Shown here piece by piece: positions 26,301 to 34,810 of a DNA stretch of 64,000 nt. Positions within the stretch are counted from its first letter, which is position 1, and every line of letters starts with the position of its first letter. A program made the translations under genes and the position numbers. Below the pieces are notes generated by a model. It was not told the origin of the DNA and made no database searches. It saw only the letters and a program-made list of their open reading frames with translations. The stretch is from Mytilus galloprovincialis (lineage: Eukaryota; Mollusca; Bivalvia; Mytilida; Mytilidae), in assembly GCF_965363235.1 (NCBI RefSeq), contig NC_134846.1:57401121-57465120 (forward strand). Reading direction: 5' to 3'.

Positions 26301-29300
26301 ATTTCATAGATTTCCATTCACTTTTACTAAAGTTAGAGTGCGAAAACTAAAAGTATTCGGACGACGACGACGACGCCAACGTGATAGCAATATACGACGA
26401 AAATTTTTTCAAAGGAGTAGGTCCGGTAAGGACCGATTTCGGCCTCAAATTTCAGGTTCATCTGACGAAAGATTTTGACCACTTTTTAATCACTTAAGTG
26501 TCTATTTCATTTGATTCGATTAGTTTATGTGAAAGATTTTAACTTATTTAGTCATTAAAAACGATCCGATTCAAGCCTAAATATGAAAAATCTACCAAAT
26601 ATGCCAAAAAATGTCACTTTTCAGATGGTTTTTGTCAAAAATGAAAGTGGCCGCATCCGTGTTCATCCTCAACCTTTATATATGTAATGTATAATCATAA
26701 AGTACAACTTACATTTCAATATTAAGGATGAACACGAATGCGGCCACTTTCGTTTTACACGAAAACCGTCCAAAATTCAACTAAAATGCTAGAATTGTGA
26801 AGATTTCAGTAATTTAGCATGACTTAATGGTGCTAGTACCCGATATATGTGCATTGTATTATCAAAAACAGCCCATATTTATGTAGCAGAAGCATTCTAC
26901 TGTCCAATAAATAAAAAAAAATTTACATTTTAACAATTTTGTAAAACTGCTATATTTTGGGGCCAAAAAGGGGTCTTACTGGACCTACTCCTTTTGCGGT
27001 CGTATAAAAAATTATTCAAGATACATGTATTTTATTAACCAATCACCATGACATGGTGCCCAAAATTTGAGCTATACAATCAAAGGAATTACAAAATAAA
27101 GCACAATCAATGATTAGAATGATTAATCTCAGTGATTAAAGTACATTAAACAGAAACATGTACAATGTATACACATTTAAACAAAAACATGCACAATGTA
27201 TACACATTAAAACAAAAACATGTACAATGTATACACATTTAAACAAAAACATGCACAATGTATACACATTAAAACAAAATCATGTACAATGTATACACAT
27301 TTAAAAAAAACCATGCACAATGTATACACATTAAAACAAAAACATGTACAATGTATACACATTTAAACAAAAACATGTACAATGTATACACATTTAATCA
27401 AAAACATGCACAATGTATACACATTAAAACAAAAACATGTACAATGTATACACATTTAAACAAAAACATGTACAATGTATACACATTTAAACAAAAACAT
27501 GTAGAATGTATACACATTTAAACAAAAACATGTACAATGTATACACATTTAAACAAAAACATGTACAAGGTATACACATTTTTGTACAATGTATACACAT
27601 TTAAACAAAAACATGCACAATGTATATACATTTAAACAAAAACATGTACAAGGTATACACATTTAAACAAAAACATGTACAATGTATACACATTTAAACA
27701 AAAACATGCACAATGTATATGGTGTGTACAAGTTGGTGTAGTATTATAAAATCATCAAACCCAATTGCATTGAACCATCAATCTTTTCACAAACAAAAGT
27801 GAAGCTGAACAAGTCATATAAATCCAATCTTTTGATGTACCAATTACAAATATAAACTATAACTTGTTTAAAGAAAGATTTGATTGTTTTCATGGACTTT
27901 TTGAAATAACGAATAAGTGGCAACATATCTTTTGAGATCCTTTTCACGATCATCAAAATGCTATACACGATCTTTCACGATACAAAATATCAAATTTTAC
28001 AACTATAATCGTTTTTGCAAACTTTCTAAATAAAACAAAAATCCTCAAAATAACGATAAGAACTAATCAAGCAGTACTATTGAATGATCTCTTTTCTTTT
28101 TTTAAGAAAAAGTAGTTTATGTATTACTGAAAATTTGTATAAAAATCCTATTTGTTTACTTTTTTTCTCTCAAAAATTTCGAAGATCAATCTGCCTTTTG
28201 TAGTTGTGAAAAAACGGTGTATTTTGTTAATTAAGTTTAGTGTGTGGTCAGTTAATTACAATTCTATCGTGTGAATCAATGCATTTTTCACCAAAATTCA
28301 TATTTAAAACTGTTGTACAAGTTATAAGTGAATTTTGGTCAAATTTTGTACAAATTGTAATTTGTACAGGCACATTTGTACAAATTATAATTTGTACAAA
28401 GTCAAAATACAAATTATAATTTGTACAATATTTTTGTACAAATTATAATTTGTACAAAATGATAACTTGTACACAACATATACACATTTAAACAAAAACA
28501 TGCACAATGTATACACATTTAAACAAAGTAATATTGTAATAAACAATGTCATTGACAAAACATTAAGTGATTTTGGAAGCCACTGTGACCTTAACCATTT
28601 CTTAATCATGTTAATCAATTTATAGAACTAACCTTATCAATTGTTTTCTATTTTTTTTCAAGCTACATTGTACATTGATATTTTGTAGAAGATTAAAACA
28701 GGACATTTTAAAAGAAAATGTAGTTCATCTTCAACTGTGCTCTTACATTTTCTGTATTCAGCTTATATACCAAATACTGATGAGGGATATAGATTTTGGG
28801 ACAAAAATTTGTAGAAAATGAGAGGTAACTTTTGGTCATTTTTTTTCTTGTTAACTAATTATATATAAGATTCTTACTTTGGAAAATTGAGGTTTTCAGC
28901 TAAAGGGAAAGAAAATATATTTTTTATGATATGTTTTAATTTCCAACAGGCAATCAACATACCTACAGAAACAAACTATTCCTATTGTTGCTAACTTGTT
29001 TCTTTATTTTTATGAAGCAGACTTCATTCTTAAGTGTGAGCAAAGTCTCCCTGTTGAAGATCGTACTTTGATCTATATGAATAATGGTTAACTTTTACAA
29101 ATTGTGACTTGGATGGAGAGTTGTCTCATTGAAACTCATAACATGTCATCTACTTATATCAATTCATACCGGAGATTTCAAGAAAAATTTAAAGAACAAA
29201 ATTGAAAATGGAAATGGGGAATGTGTCAAAGAGACAACAACCTGACCATAGAAAAGACAACAGCAGAAGGTCACCAACAGGTCTTCAATGTAGGGAGAAA

Positions 29301-31344
29301 TTACCGCACCCAGAGGCCTTCTTCAGCTGGCCCCTTAACAAATATATACTAGTTCAGTGATAATGAACACCATACTAAACTCCAAATTGTACACAAGAAA
29401 CTAAAATAAAAATAATACAAGACTAACAAAGGCCAGATGCTCCTGACTTGGGACAGGCGCAAAAATGCAGCGGGGTTAACATGTTTATGAGATCTCAACC
29501 CTCCCCCTATACCTCTAGCCAATGTACAAAAGTAAACGCATAACAATATGCACATTAAAATTCAGTTCAAGAGAAGCCTGAGTCTGATGTCAGAAGATGT
29601 AACCAAAGAAAAACAAAATGACAATAATACACAAATAACAACAGACTACTAGCAGTTAACTGACATGCCAGCTCCAGACTTCAATTAAACTGATTGAAAG
29701 ATTATGATTTCATCATATGAATATCAGGTACGATCCTTCACGTTAGTTTAGTATCATACCATCATAACATATATGAGAAGAACATAACCTGTGTTATGCC
29801 AACAACTGGTTTATGAATAAATGTGTTTAGTTCTGATGCAAAGACTCTATAAGTGAATCAATATTAACGCCAAAATATGCAATCTTTAATGACCTGACAA
29901 CAGTATCGTAACTACAATGCATATATTGCATCTATCTTTAACTACATGTTTGTTACCCTATTAAGATGAGATCCTTTTACTTTAAAGTTTGGAGACTACA
30001 TGTATGTTGATCACAGGGATATCTATCCAATTGAGCTTAAAATAAATGATATACCATGCAGTGAAGTCAATTTATCTTGATTTTATCATTTACAGCTCAG
30101 TAGTCTCAGATTACAGCTAGAAATTGAAAATGAGGCTTAATTGAGAATTAAGCTTTAAAACAATTAAATGATTTAAATTTTCCCATTGACAACTTTCCAT
30201 TTCTGTGTAGCAACATTCTGCTCTATTATCAATGATTATATGGATCAACTTTACATACCTTCCAGACACGAGTTGATACTAGAAATCCCATCTTAATTTC
30301 AATACAAGGGGGTTGATGCTTATAAGGAAGCTATAAATTAAACAAAAGATTTCAAATTTGGAAAACTTTGGAGTCAATCCTTACAAATTCTTAATACTGA
30401 TGAAACAATTGATTTGGTTGTCCCAGGAACATACATTGTATATATTAATGTTAGATATACATGTACTGTTCTAAGGTTGGCCACAGAAATGTTCTACTAA
30501 TTAATTGTAGCTGAAATCTTGTCCCATTTCTTTTTAATCAAGGTGACTAAAATTTTTACTTGCAACAGGAACATTTATATTGATATACTGTGCCCAGCTT
30601 GCAATGAGTTTCAAATTTTCTACCAAATTACCAATCGTTGAGAGCTTCAAAACTGCTCTTGTGCACAGTCAATTACTCAATGGGGTTCTTTCTACTGTTG
30701 CTGTTAAAGCAAGTATTAATTTATGTCCACAACATATATTAGTATAAATCACTGAGGGTAGTATTAACGTCATACGTCAAACGGTCATTTTCAGTTACGT
30801 AACCATTAGCGCCAAATTGGTTTAGATTTTTACAGTGATTTGTCAAAATATCCTTATCGTGATTCATCAGAGGTCTCAAATAAATTAATTATCTTTTATT
30901 TTTGGTAACAATTTAACATGATTCATCAATATTAATTGTTTTTTACATGTAGAAAATAATGTGTACATTTTATAATTTGCCATGTACCAAAAATTAACAT
31001 AAACGTCATATGGCAGTTCTTTTTACAGTTATTTGTCTTGAAGGTATCCCCATTACCACCCTCATTGCTATATTTAATATATTAAATATAATCTTACCTG
31101 GTATATGTTTTCCTGGGTTTTTGGAAAATTCTATCACTGCAAGGTCTAGCCCGTTCACCGATTTTTTCTTTAAACTGTATTCTTTGCTTATGTCTGGAGC
31201 ATTTTCGTGCGCTGCCTTTAGTACACGTCGAAGGCTGTGAAAGTCATGATTGCCAAACTTGAAAAATGAAAACGGTTTTGAAACTTGAGTTCCGCCGTAA
31301 CATATTGCTGGTATAAACACCAACAAATGTACAATATTTACCAT
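8228..31344 (-). CDS. CPE: Carboxypeptidase E-like M14B metallocarboxypeptidase, complete, nine exons
   Basis: Exons in transcript order are 31344-31098, 24325-24120, 18772-18614, 17255-17092, 16606-16473, 12464-12325, 11775-11643, 10176-9977 and 8317-8228 (1473 nt, 490 residues). All splice sites are GT/AG and all phases fit. A hydrophobic signal peptide (about residues 1-17) leads into the zinc carboxypeptidase domain. His94 and Glu97 (MHGNE) and His228 (NLHGGD) bind zinc. Asn170-Arg171 (DLNRNFP) bind the substrate carboxylate. Glu321 (FEITLELGC) is the catalytic Glu. A transthyretin-like domain runs from about 351 to 460, followed by a 29-residue tail. [12 protein letters not shown] plus SAHHY...PDD resembles CPE more than CPN, CPM or CPD. 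The family removes C-terminal Lys/Arg from secreted or secretory-granule peptides. No GPI or TM segment is visible, so it should be secreted or peripherally membrane bound. CPN-like assignment is the main alternative. Confidence 0.9.
8826..9949. mobile_element. Element with about 160 bp terminal inverted repeats, in last CPE-like intron
   Basis: 8826-8990 (acattaatgctagcaa ... cagcttgtgtata) matches the reverse complement of 9790-9945 (tatacaagctgaagcc ... ttgctagcattaatgt). Divergence is roughly 20%. The interior is non-coding and AT-rich. It ends 27 bases from the exon 8 donor. The class is unknown. Confidence 0.6.
9977..10176 (-). CDS. CPE: CPE-like exon 8 (transthyretin-like domain)
   Basis: Acceptor tttaacag|acaag; donor aga|gtaagt. 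It encodes [20 protein letters not shown] and ends ...AVFDNR. Confidence 0.92.
10261..10700 (+). repeat. Copy of the 'ttgttgaaggctgta ... ttgtctcattggcaatcatacc' repeat, split by a short element
   Basis: The two halves (10261-10380, 10591-10700) match the uninterrupted copies at 12880-13135 and 12000-12240. The split is caused by the TA-flanked element at 10383-10588. Further fragments are at 23960-24030, 36210-36300 and 62890-63060. Confidence 0.6.
10383..10588. mobile_element. Short TIR element (206 bp), TA target duplication
   Basis: Terminal inverted repeats of about 20 bp (ctgtaaattcagaaattatt / its complement) are flanked by TA on both sides (10381-10382, 10589-10590). It is the same family as 49443-49636. 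The TA duplication suggests a Tc1/mariner-superfamily MITE. Confidence 0.85.
10850..11510 (+). repeat. Dispersed repeat of about 650 bp, copy 1
   Basis: It matches the reverse complement of 29195-29815 over its whole length ('ccaactgctagtagtctgttgttatt', 'ggtatagggggagggttgagatctca', 'gttgtctctttgacacattccccatttcc'). Fragments occur at 11880-11960, 33350-33395 and 39735-39870. It is probably a retroelement-derived repeat abundant in mussels; no coding or clear ends were found. Confidence 0.65.
11643..11775 (-). CDS. CPE: CPE-like exon 7 (transthyretin-like domain)
   Basis: Acceptor attgtag|gtg; donor a|gtaagt; phase 1 exit. It encodes [17 protein letters not shown] and NASVKVYKV, the start of the transthyretin-like beta domain. 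Confidence 0.92.
12000..12240 (+). repeat. Interspersed repeat copy
   Basis: It is the same family as 12880-13135 ('ttgtttg...attgattaaat ... tggagaatagttgtctcattggcaatcataccat'). A minus-strand ORF here is only the repeat read backwards. Confidence 0.55.
12325..12464 (-). CDS. CPE: CPE-like exon 6 (catalytic Glu)
   Basis: Acceptor tttttag|ga; donor cag|gtacac. It encodes GMQDYN and [15 protein letters not shown] with the catalytic Glu321. Confidence 0.95.
12590..12850 (+). repeat. Possible short interspersed element with inverted ends
   Basis: 'ggagaccttacagtgggtctca' on the left faces 'tgagaccccttac' on the right. The interior has repeated 'taagcgtgacac/taagcgggatac' and 'tagggggacacggg' phrases. 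The class is unknown. Confidence 0.35.
12880..13135 (+). repeat. Interspersed repeat copy next to LINE
   Basis: It contains 'ttgttaatttttc...catatttttcatatcc', 'gttgaatgctgtatgataacctataattgctt' and 'tggtgaatagttgtctcattgg', shared with 10261-10700 and 62890-63060. Confidence 0.55.
13199..13221 (+). promoter_or_regulatory. Perfect hairpin around the LINE start codon
   Basis: gtccatgg at 13199-13206 and ccatggac at 13214-13221 form an 8-bp stem with a 7-base loop. The ATG at 13216 lies in the right arm in good context (accATGg). Its function is unknown. Confidence 0.5.
13216..13422 (+). pseudogene. LINE ORF, N-terminal piece before first frameshift
   Basis: It starts at ATG 13216 and reads through a Ser/Lys-rich leader into [15 protein letters not shown], the first beta strand and metal-site Asn of the endonuclease. 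It then leaves frame in a run of seven A (after gat, about 13394-13400). With one A fewer, the frame would run straight into the next piece. Confidence 0.8.
13439..15718 (+). CDS. LINE endonuclease-reverse transcriptase, main body (759 codons open)
   Basis: Endonuclease motifs are ICTTESWL (near the start), [13 protein letters not shown] (about 119-131) and [10 protein letters not shown] (about 191). Reverse transcriptase blocks are [19 protein letters not shown] (about 472), [15 protein letters not shown] (about 555), [14 protein letters not shown] (about 610) and the catalytic FADD (about 640). All catalytic acids are present. It would nick target DNA and prime cDNA synthesis from its own RNA. 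The true N-terminus lies in the preceding frame. The frame ends artificially at a TA-dinucleotide run just before the C-terminal piece. Confidence 0.92.
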   Translation: MKPDIICTTESWLKGIKPGSNPTKDAIMSSEIFPTNYNVYRNDRGTLGGGVFVLVEKSITSVEQTSLITDGEIEWVKIKIKNNKDLLVGSFYMPHRDQKHLNELQKSLEKARTNGNTNVILTGDFNCPDIIWDTATAHGPDREIQQGLVEIAETYNLTQIHTIPTREGNLLDLVFVTNPTLVKSSNNVPGISDHDIIITDLETKVHHQKSLPRKCYIYKKAKWDQITTDLKHTLEEVKEKHHQGAEVHQLWDTFKSQLQKTMNTNIPNKEIRSRNNIPWIKHKQRKILKKKQRLYKQARKTNKWSNYRSFQKDCKKQLRKAEYEYVNQNIFEGLNNNDTKPFWKYIKSKRQDSGGIAPLKKGTNLVSDSKGKAELLLEQFKSVFTITSDTNLPTTRIRAKINITPLTIDQKGLEKLLKNTNPNKASGPDNIPNRILKECAEQLAPILQIIMQCSLDTGELPKDWRDANISSIFKKGDKHLAENYRPVSLTSVISKILEHIVCRHILKHLEKNKILTNLNHGFRSGYSCETQLITTINDFLQEHDKGHQIDVGILDFSKAFDTVPHNKLLHKLDQYGIKGNTHKWLKNFLTARSMRTIVEGESSGETTVDSGVPQGTVLGPILFLCHIDDLPDSVTSSVRLFADDCLLYRTIKNSQDQQKLQTDLEQLEIWADKWGMRFNAKKCYVLSINKKADKFYTLNKHILQEVQVNPYLGLQISNDLKWSFHINNISKKANNTLGFLRGNLRNVPEACRKVAYIYP
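15730..16224 (+). pseudogene. LINE ORF, C-terminal piece after second frameshift
   Basis: It continues the RT protein ([52 protein letters not shown]) to TAA at 16222-16224. The break is in 'catatatatatccc' near 15705: removing one TA dinucleotide restores the frame. Confidence 0.85.
16473..16606 (-). CDS. CPE: CPE-like exon 5
   Basis: Acceptor ctttcag|gta; donor g|gtaaaa; phase 1 exit. It encodes [17 protein letters not shown] and [13 protein letters not shown], conserved blocks of M14B enzymes. It lies about 250 bases from the end of the LINE body inserted in the neighbouring intron. Confidence 0.94.
17092..17255 (-). CDS. CPE: CPE-like exon 4 (third zinc ligand)
   Basis: Acceptor ttttacag|ctg; donor cag|gtaaag; phase 2 exit. 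It encodes [10 protein letters not shown] and [14 protein letters not shown], with zinc ligand His228. Confidence 0.95.
17540..18381 (+). mobile_element. Helitron-like non-autonomous element, complete (842 bp)
   Basis: It starts TC (tctataatactaaaattacg) after A at 17539 and ends CTAG at 18378-18381 before T, so the insertion is between A and T. A GC-rich hairpin (acccgcg ... cacgggt) lies about 10 bases before the end. These are the Helitron hallmarks. It holds a 39-bp triplet repeat and two related modules (about 17575-17735 and 18075-18235) with 'aatcaaagaattcaacttta'. No ORF. It shares its right end with 1-196. Confidence 0.75.
17908..18024 (+). repeat. Perfect tandem repeat, 39 bp x3
   Basis: Units 17908-17946, 17947-17985 and 17986-18024 are identical (atcagtgagactttctaaga ...). 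It lies inside the Helitron-like element and must be recent. Confidence 0.97.
18614..18772 (-). CDS. CPE: CPE-like exon 3 (substrate-binding Asn-Arg)
   Basis: Acceptor ttttcag|aat; donor ggg|gtaaac. It encodes [18 protein letters not shown], with the Asn-Arg pair that holds the C-terminal carboxylate, then GGKNNHME as in CPE. Confidence 0.94.
19188..19646. mobile_element. Short TIR element (459 bp)
   Basis: Perfect 23-bp terminal inverted repeats (aattggtccgagtacacagt..) occur at 19188-19210 and 19624-19646. The interior is non-coding. No clear target duplication. It lies in CPE-like intron 2. Confidence 0.75.
20540..20552 (+). repeat. Poly(C) run, 13 bases
   Basis: Thirteen consecutive C, an isolated homopolymer in AT-rich intron. 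Its length is likely to be sequencing-sensitive. Confidence 0.9.
21830..22086 (+). mobile_element. LINE 3' end remnant with ATTCT tail
   Basis: 'tgtttttatgccctttaacggccctgtaatttgggaaacataaatattctattctattctatt' is the classic 3'UTR and short tandem tail of invertebrate CR1/L2-like LINEs. No RT coding remains upstream. The 5' boundary is uncertain. Confidence 0.65.
23127..23273. repeat. Long imperfect palindrome, about 70 bp arms
   Basis: 'acaattactgtctttt...gacttttgaaaaactgatattcact' is mirrored by its reverse complement around 23200, with 'gaggccaacggccga' at the centre. It is a strong potential cruciform or RNA stem in CPE-like intron 1-2 sequence. Confidence 0.85.
24120..24325 (-). CDS. 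CPE: CPE-like exon 2 (zinc-binding motif)
   Basis: Acceptor ttttgcag|ggg; donor gag|gtaaat. It encodes [19 protein letters not shown] with zinc ligands His94 and Glu97, then [14 protein letters not shown]. Confidence 0.95.
24630..26410 (+). mobile_element. Pearl-like element with about 160 bp internal tandem units
   Basis: It starts 'gatgctccgcagggcgtagctttatacgaccgcagaggttgaaccctgaatggtt'. It then carries repeated 'ggacc..ggacccaacttgaaaactgg' blocks (25360-25740) and four units of about 160 bp (25758-26340: 'gggaccaaaactcccaaaatcaa ... gtgcgaaaaccaag'). It ends '..cgacgacgacgacgcc..atatacgacgaaaa'. An inverted copy is at 47659-48990 and a relative at 42960-44400. The ORFs inside are not genes. 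Confidence 0.65.
26411..26994. mobile_element. 584 bp TIR element with internal stem, copy 1 (nested)
   Basis: Termini aaaggagtaggtcc / ggacctactccttt are perfect inverted repeats. An internal inverted pair (gaaagtggccgcat..gtgttcatcct at about 26642 and its complement at about 26725-26753) makes a second stem. It interrupts the end of the preceding element: the inverted sister at 47659 reads straight through the site. Confidence 0.85.
27150..27720 (+). repeat. Minisatellite, 31 bp unit, about 18 copies
   Basis: The unit is 'catgtacaatgtatacacatttaaacaaaaa'-like, with variants atgTac/atgCac and catttaaa/cattaaaa that partly alternate, suggesting a 62-bp dimer. Stray units are at 28476-28525. 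An ORF of repeating YNVYTF/CTMYTH words is only the satellite in three frames. Confidence 0.95.
28350..28475. repeat. Cluster of 24-bp perfect palindromes
   Basis: 'ttgtacaaattataatttgtacaa' is its own reverse complement. It recurs as full or near-full copies at about 28376-28400, 28408-28429 and 28435-28459, with a variant at 28347-28369. Minisatellite units follow directly after. Confidence 0.85.
29195..29915 (-). repeat. Dispersed repeat of about 650 bp, copy 2 (inverted to copy 1)
   Basis: 'ggaaatggggaatgtgtcaaagagacaacaacctgacc ... ctagttcagtgataatgaacaccat ... ccctccccctatacctct' is the reverse complement of 10850-11510. It lies in CPE-like intron 1. Boundaries are approximate. Confidence 0.65.
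31098..31344 (-). CDS. CPE: CPE-like exon 1 (start codon, signal peptide)
   Basis: ATG at 31344. It encodes a signal peptide ([17 protein letters not shown]) and the start of the catalytic domain ([26 protein letters not shown]). Donor g|gtaaga; phase 1 exit. An unrelated plus-strand ORF here is a shadow. Confidence 0.88.
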
Positions 31345-32224
31345 ATCAGACTACAAAACTTCCTCTGTTCTTGTATGTAAAAATGAAGCTGAAAGCAGAT
31401 GTTTTTTTTTTATCTGTCAAAGTGAATCTTGATTCTTATGTTTACTCTCACGCACCTGCTTATGTTTATGAATGAGTGACGTTCGTAGTGACGTAAATTG
31501 TTTGTAAAGGGAGCTGTGTTCATATCGATAAACTTTGTGTGCGTTTTTCAAATTAACTCACAGTATCTAATCCAAAAAACTATATATGATCATTTATAAA
31601 TATTATTTAATTTATATCAGTTTCTCAAAAGTGTATGAACGATTTGAATAGTCATTTAAAAGCTTATTTACTTGTATGTAAAATAATGACTCCCTCTTGA
31701 ACCAAATTACAAATTTCTTTGTTTATAGCGCACAAAACGAATAAAATTTAGTACACTACATAGAAACCAGGTATATCCTGAATTGTACAGCTTTCTGCAT
31801 GCCAATTTTCAACATACATTTTAATATTATAAAGCCTTCTAAGAAAAACAATAACTTTCAAAAAGAGGTACTCCAAAAATAACCCCTGGTTTTCTTGGAA
31901 TCTTAAAAAAGTATACTGTGGATCGCATTAATATTCAATTTTAATGCAAACTCATAGACCAGTAAATTTTGGCTCAAAATGGTTTAAATATATTTTTCTT
32001 TCACCAAAAGTTTCATTTTTGCAAATTTGTTGGTTAGTTTAAGTAAACAAGGACATCAAAAGCACTAGTTTGTGTCAGAGTAGGGGTACTTTTACATACG
32101 TTCTAAATTGGAGGAAGTAATTGGTGGTCTGACACCAATATGTCGACATGTTGTGTTGTTATTCTTACAATCTCATTAAAATCCGATGTTCTGATATTGT
32201 TCTTGTAAATGAATGTCGGCAAAA

Positions 32225-32465
32225 AGCTCTACAGAGCTTATCAATCAATCAAACAATCAATCTACCAATCAATGAAGGGGGGGGCAAGGGGTTTAACTGT
32301 TATTCTGTTGTGGGGCAATTTAATTCTTTGTTATCTGTTATTCTGAAAATATATTTGCTGTTAGCTGTTATTGTCTTATTCATTGTTAGCTGTTATTGGG
32401 CTTTTAGTTTTTTGTTATCTGTTATTGTGATAATGTATTTGCTGTTAACTGTTATTGAAAATTGA
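32225..32465 (+). repeat. 'tgttatctgttattg' repeat block, copy 1
   Basis: Repeated 'gctgttagctgttattg' phrases follow a (caat)n run and a G8 run. A relative at 35230-35395 joins the same phrases to 'gggaccccccttgccccc' and a gtca/gtcc run. The short ORFs there are repeat artefacts. Confidence 0.5.
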
Positions 32466-33464
32466 AATGTTAGCATTTTTTTGACAGCCAATATTCGGAA
32501 GAAATTGAAGATCATTGGACATTGGGGTCTAGCACTAGTAATTTTGGTCCCGTATTCGGAGAAGGATTCCATTAACATATACCCATTACAGAAGTGAGGT
32601 CCAGGACAATTCCAGTATATCTTATGATTATCCTTTGTAATAAATTCCATTTTTTTGGAACATGCATTTAGAATTATCTTATTTTTTTGTATGAGGATAA
32701 TGTTCCTTGTTTCCCGTACCAACATATTAAATCAGAACAATTATTAATATGACAAAAAGGAAAACATATGGCCAGGAATATCTGACAAGAATCTCAATTA
32801 AGGACTAGGTCTTTACAACCAGTTAACCTTTTATATAATATGGTACATTGACTCATCTCTGTGATTCTTTCCAAAGCAGAACCAAACAATTGTACAATGA
32901 AAGTTCCAACCATGTATTGGGTTCCGAAGCAGCACATAGCTCATTACAAACAAAGATTTATTTCGTCTTCAAGCCATTGCTCACCTACTAAACTATGTAT
33001 TCTACTTTATACTAGTACACTTGGTCCAATCAATAGCCTGATAAAAAATTGTTCAAATTGAGCCTTTGAAAATAATGGAATAAATTACTTTTGGAGTGTC
33101 AAAATTGGTTCGAGGTACTTGATAAATTTCATGCTTATAATTGGTGCTTTTGATTTTCTACCCTATATACTGACCACTTTGCCTCATAGTCTTATTAAAA
33201 AAAATTCACACACCTCATTAAATGGGCCTTTAGAAAAAGTCAGAATGCGAATATATATATTCAAACTCTTTTAGGTCATTTTTTAGTAGCAAGAAACACA
33301 AGAACTATGTGATGAATACCATTACAGCCCTTGAATTTTTACTAGATATCATTTTTGTCTCTTTGACATATTCCTCATTTCCATTCTCAATGTTATTACA
33401 CACTATTTTAATTACAAGCATGTGTGAGTTTCTATAACTGTATAAAAATAAATGCTGAAAAAAA

Positions 33465-34810
33465 GTATTCCGTCGCCCTTTTTGAAATATTCGATAACTT
33501 CTTTATGTTATATCAGATATTTATAAAAATTGAAAGGGAGCTTCAGTCAATATATATATAAACAATACACCAAAGTTTCATGCGAACTGCTGAAAACGTT
33601 TTTGAGTTATTGACCGAAAACTGGAAAATACCACCTTTTTTAATGAATAAAACCCAATAACATAAAATCTAAATAGAAATTTAAGGGCGCTTACAACAAT
33701 AGCTATAAACAATTCAGCAAAGTTTCATGAGAACTGCTAAAAAAAAATTTGTGTTAATGTCAGAAAACTGGAAAATCCCCCCTTTTTGATTAACAAAACC
33801 CCTTAACTCGGAAACGTAAAATCTAAAATTTATAAAAATTGAAAGGGAGCTCATATCAATAGATAGTAACAGTAACTTTTTTGTGATATACATTTTACGT
33901 GACTCTGTACTTATGTATCACGTCATACTTTGAACCACACTATTATTTTATATTTATTATTATTACTTTAACTGCTAAGTCAGTGTTTGTTATATCTATT
34001 TTGCGTGACTGTATTTATGCATCCCGTCATACTTTGAACGACAAAATTATTTCATGTCTACCTGTGCGAATTTCAAACGCGCAATTTTACACCAGTACCC
34101 ATACCCTCCTTCCTTGATGGGTGCATTTTACATAGACAAATATAATCGTATAATATAATCAAAATGAGGATGTTAATTTGATGTATGCCTTTTTGTGCTT
34201 CTTCGTTACATTTGTTGTTTTTATAGTGATTAAGATGATAACACAATGTTGACTGCTGTACCCCTATTTTTGACATTTTTACCTATTATGTCTGTTTGTT
34301 TTGTTCACGCATCGGTGACTATATAATGGAATTTGATGCGACTGTCATACAAGTGAGAGGTTTAGCTAGCTATAAAACCAGGTTCAATCCACCATTTTCT
34401 ACATTTGAAAATGCCTGTACCAAGTCAGGAATATGACAGTTCTTGTCCATTCGTTTTTGATGCGTTTTGTTATTTGATTTTGCCATGTGATTATGGACTT
34501 TCCGAATTGATTTTCCTCTGAGTTCAGTATTTTTGTGATTTTACTTTTCACCAAAATTCCTTGCAAATTTGTGAAAGGATTTTTGAGATATTATCAGAAA
34601 ACTGAAAAAAAACCCACCATTTTTATTGAATAAAACCCCATTTACTCAGAAACTTAAAATCTGAAATTTATGAAATATGAAGGGGAGCCCACGTAAATAG
34701 ATATAAACAATTTCCAAAAGTTTTATGCGAATTGGTTAAAGAGTGTTGAAGTTAATATTCGACATGTTGACGACAGACGGACAACAGTATTCCATAATAC
34801 GTCCTGTAAA
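33465..34810 (+). mobile_element. Tandem-unit element, interrupted
   Basis: Units of about 150 bp ('caaagtttcatgcgaactgctgaaaacg ... gaaaactggaaaa..cccacc') occur at 33571 and 33719 and resume at 34560-34760. The intervening 33890-34555 holds a different sequence, including a dispersed repeat at 34385-34560. The end 'gttgacgacagacggacaacagtattcc ... gagcgtataaaa' is typical of bivalve pearl-like repeats. Confidence 0.45.
34385..34560 (+). repeat. Dispersed repeat copy, inverted relative to 1283-1475
   Basis: 'ccattttctacatttgaaaatgcctgtaccaagtcaggaatatgaca' and 'tggactttccgaattgattttcctctgag' match the reverse complement of the copy in the MAD1L1 intron. Confidence 0.6.

Noticed and set aside
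27282..27521. ORF of repeating YNVYTF / CTMYTH words
   Set aside because: It is the 31-bp minisatellite read through; the unit is not a multiple of three, so the motif cycles over frames and no gene is implied.
27150..27720. Possible CRISPR array
   Set aside because: Units are contiguous with no unique spacers, and the genome is eukaryotic.
31010..31240. Plus-strand ORF over CPE-like exon 1
   Set aside because: Antisense shadow of the signal-peptide exon.
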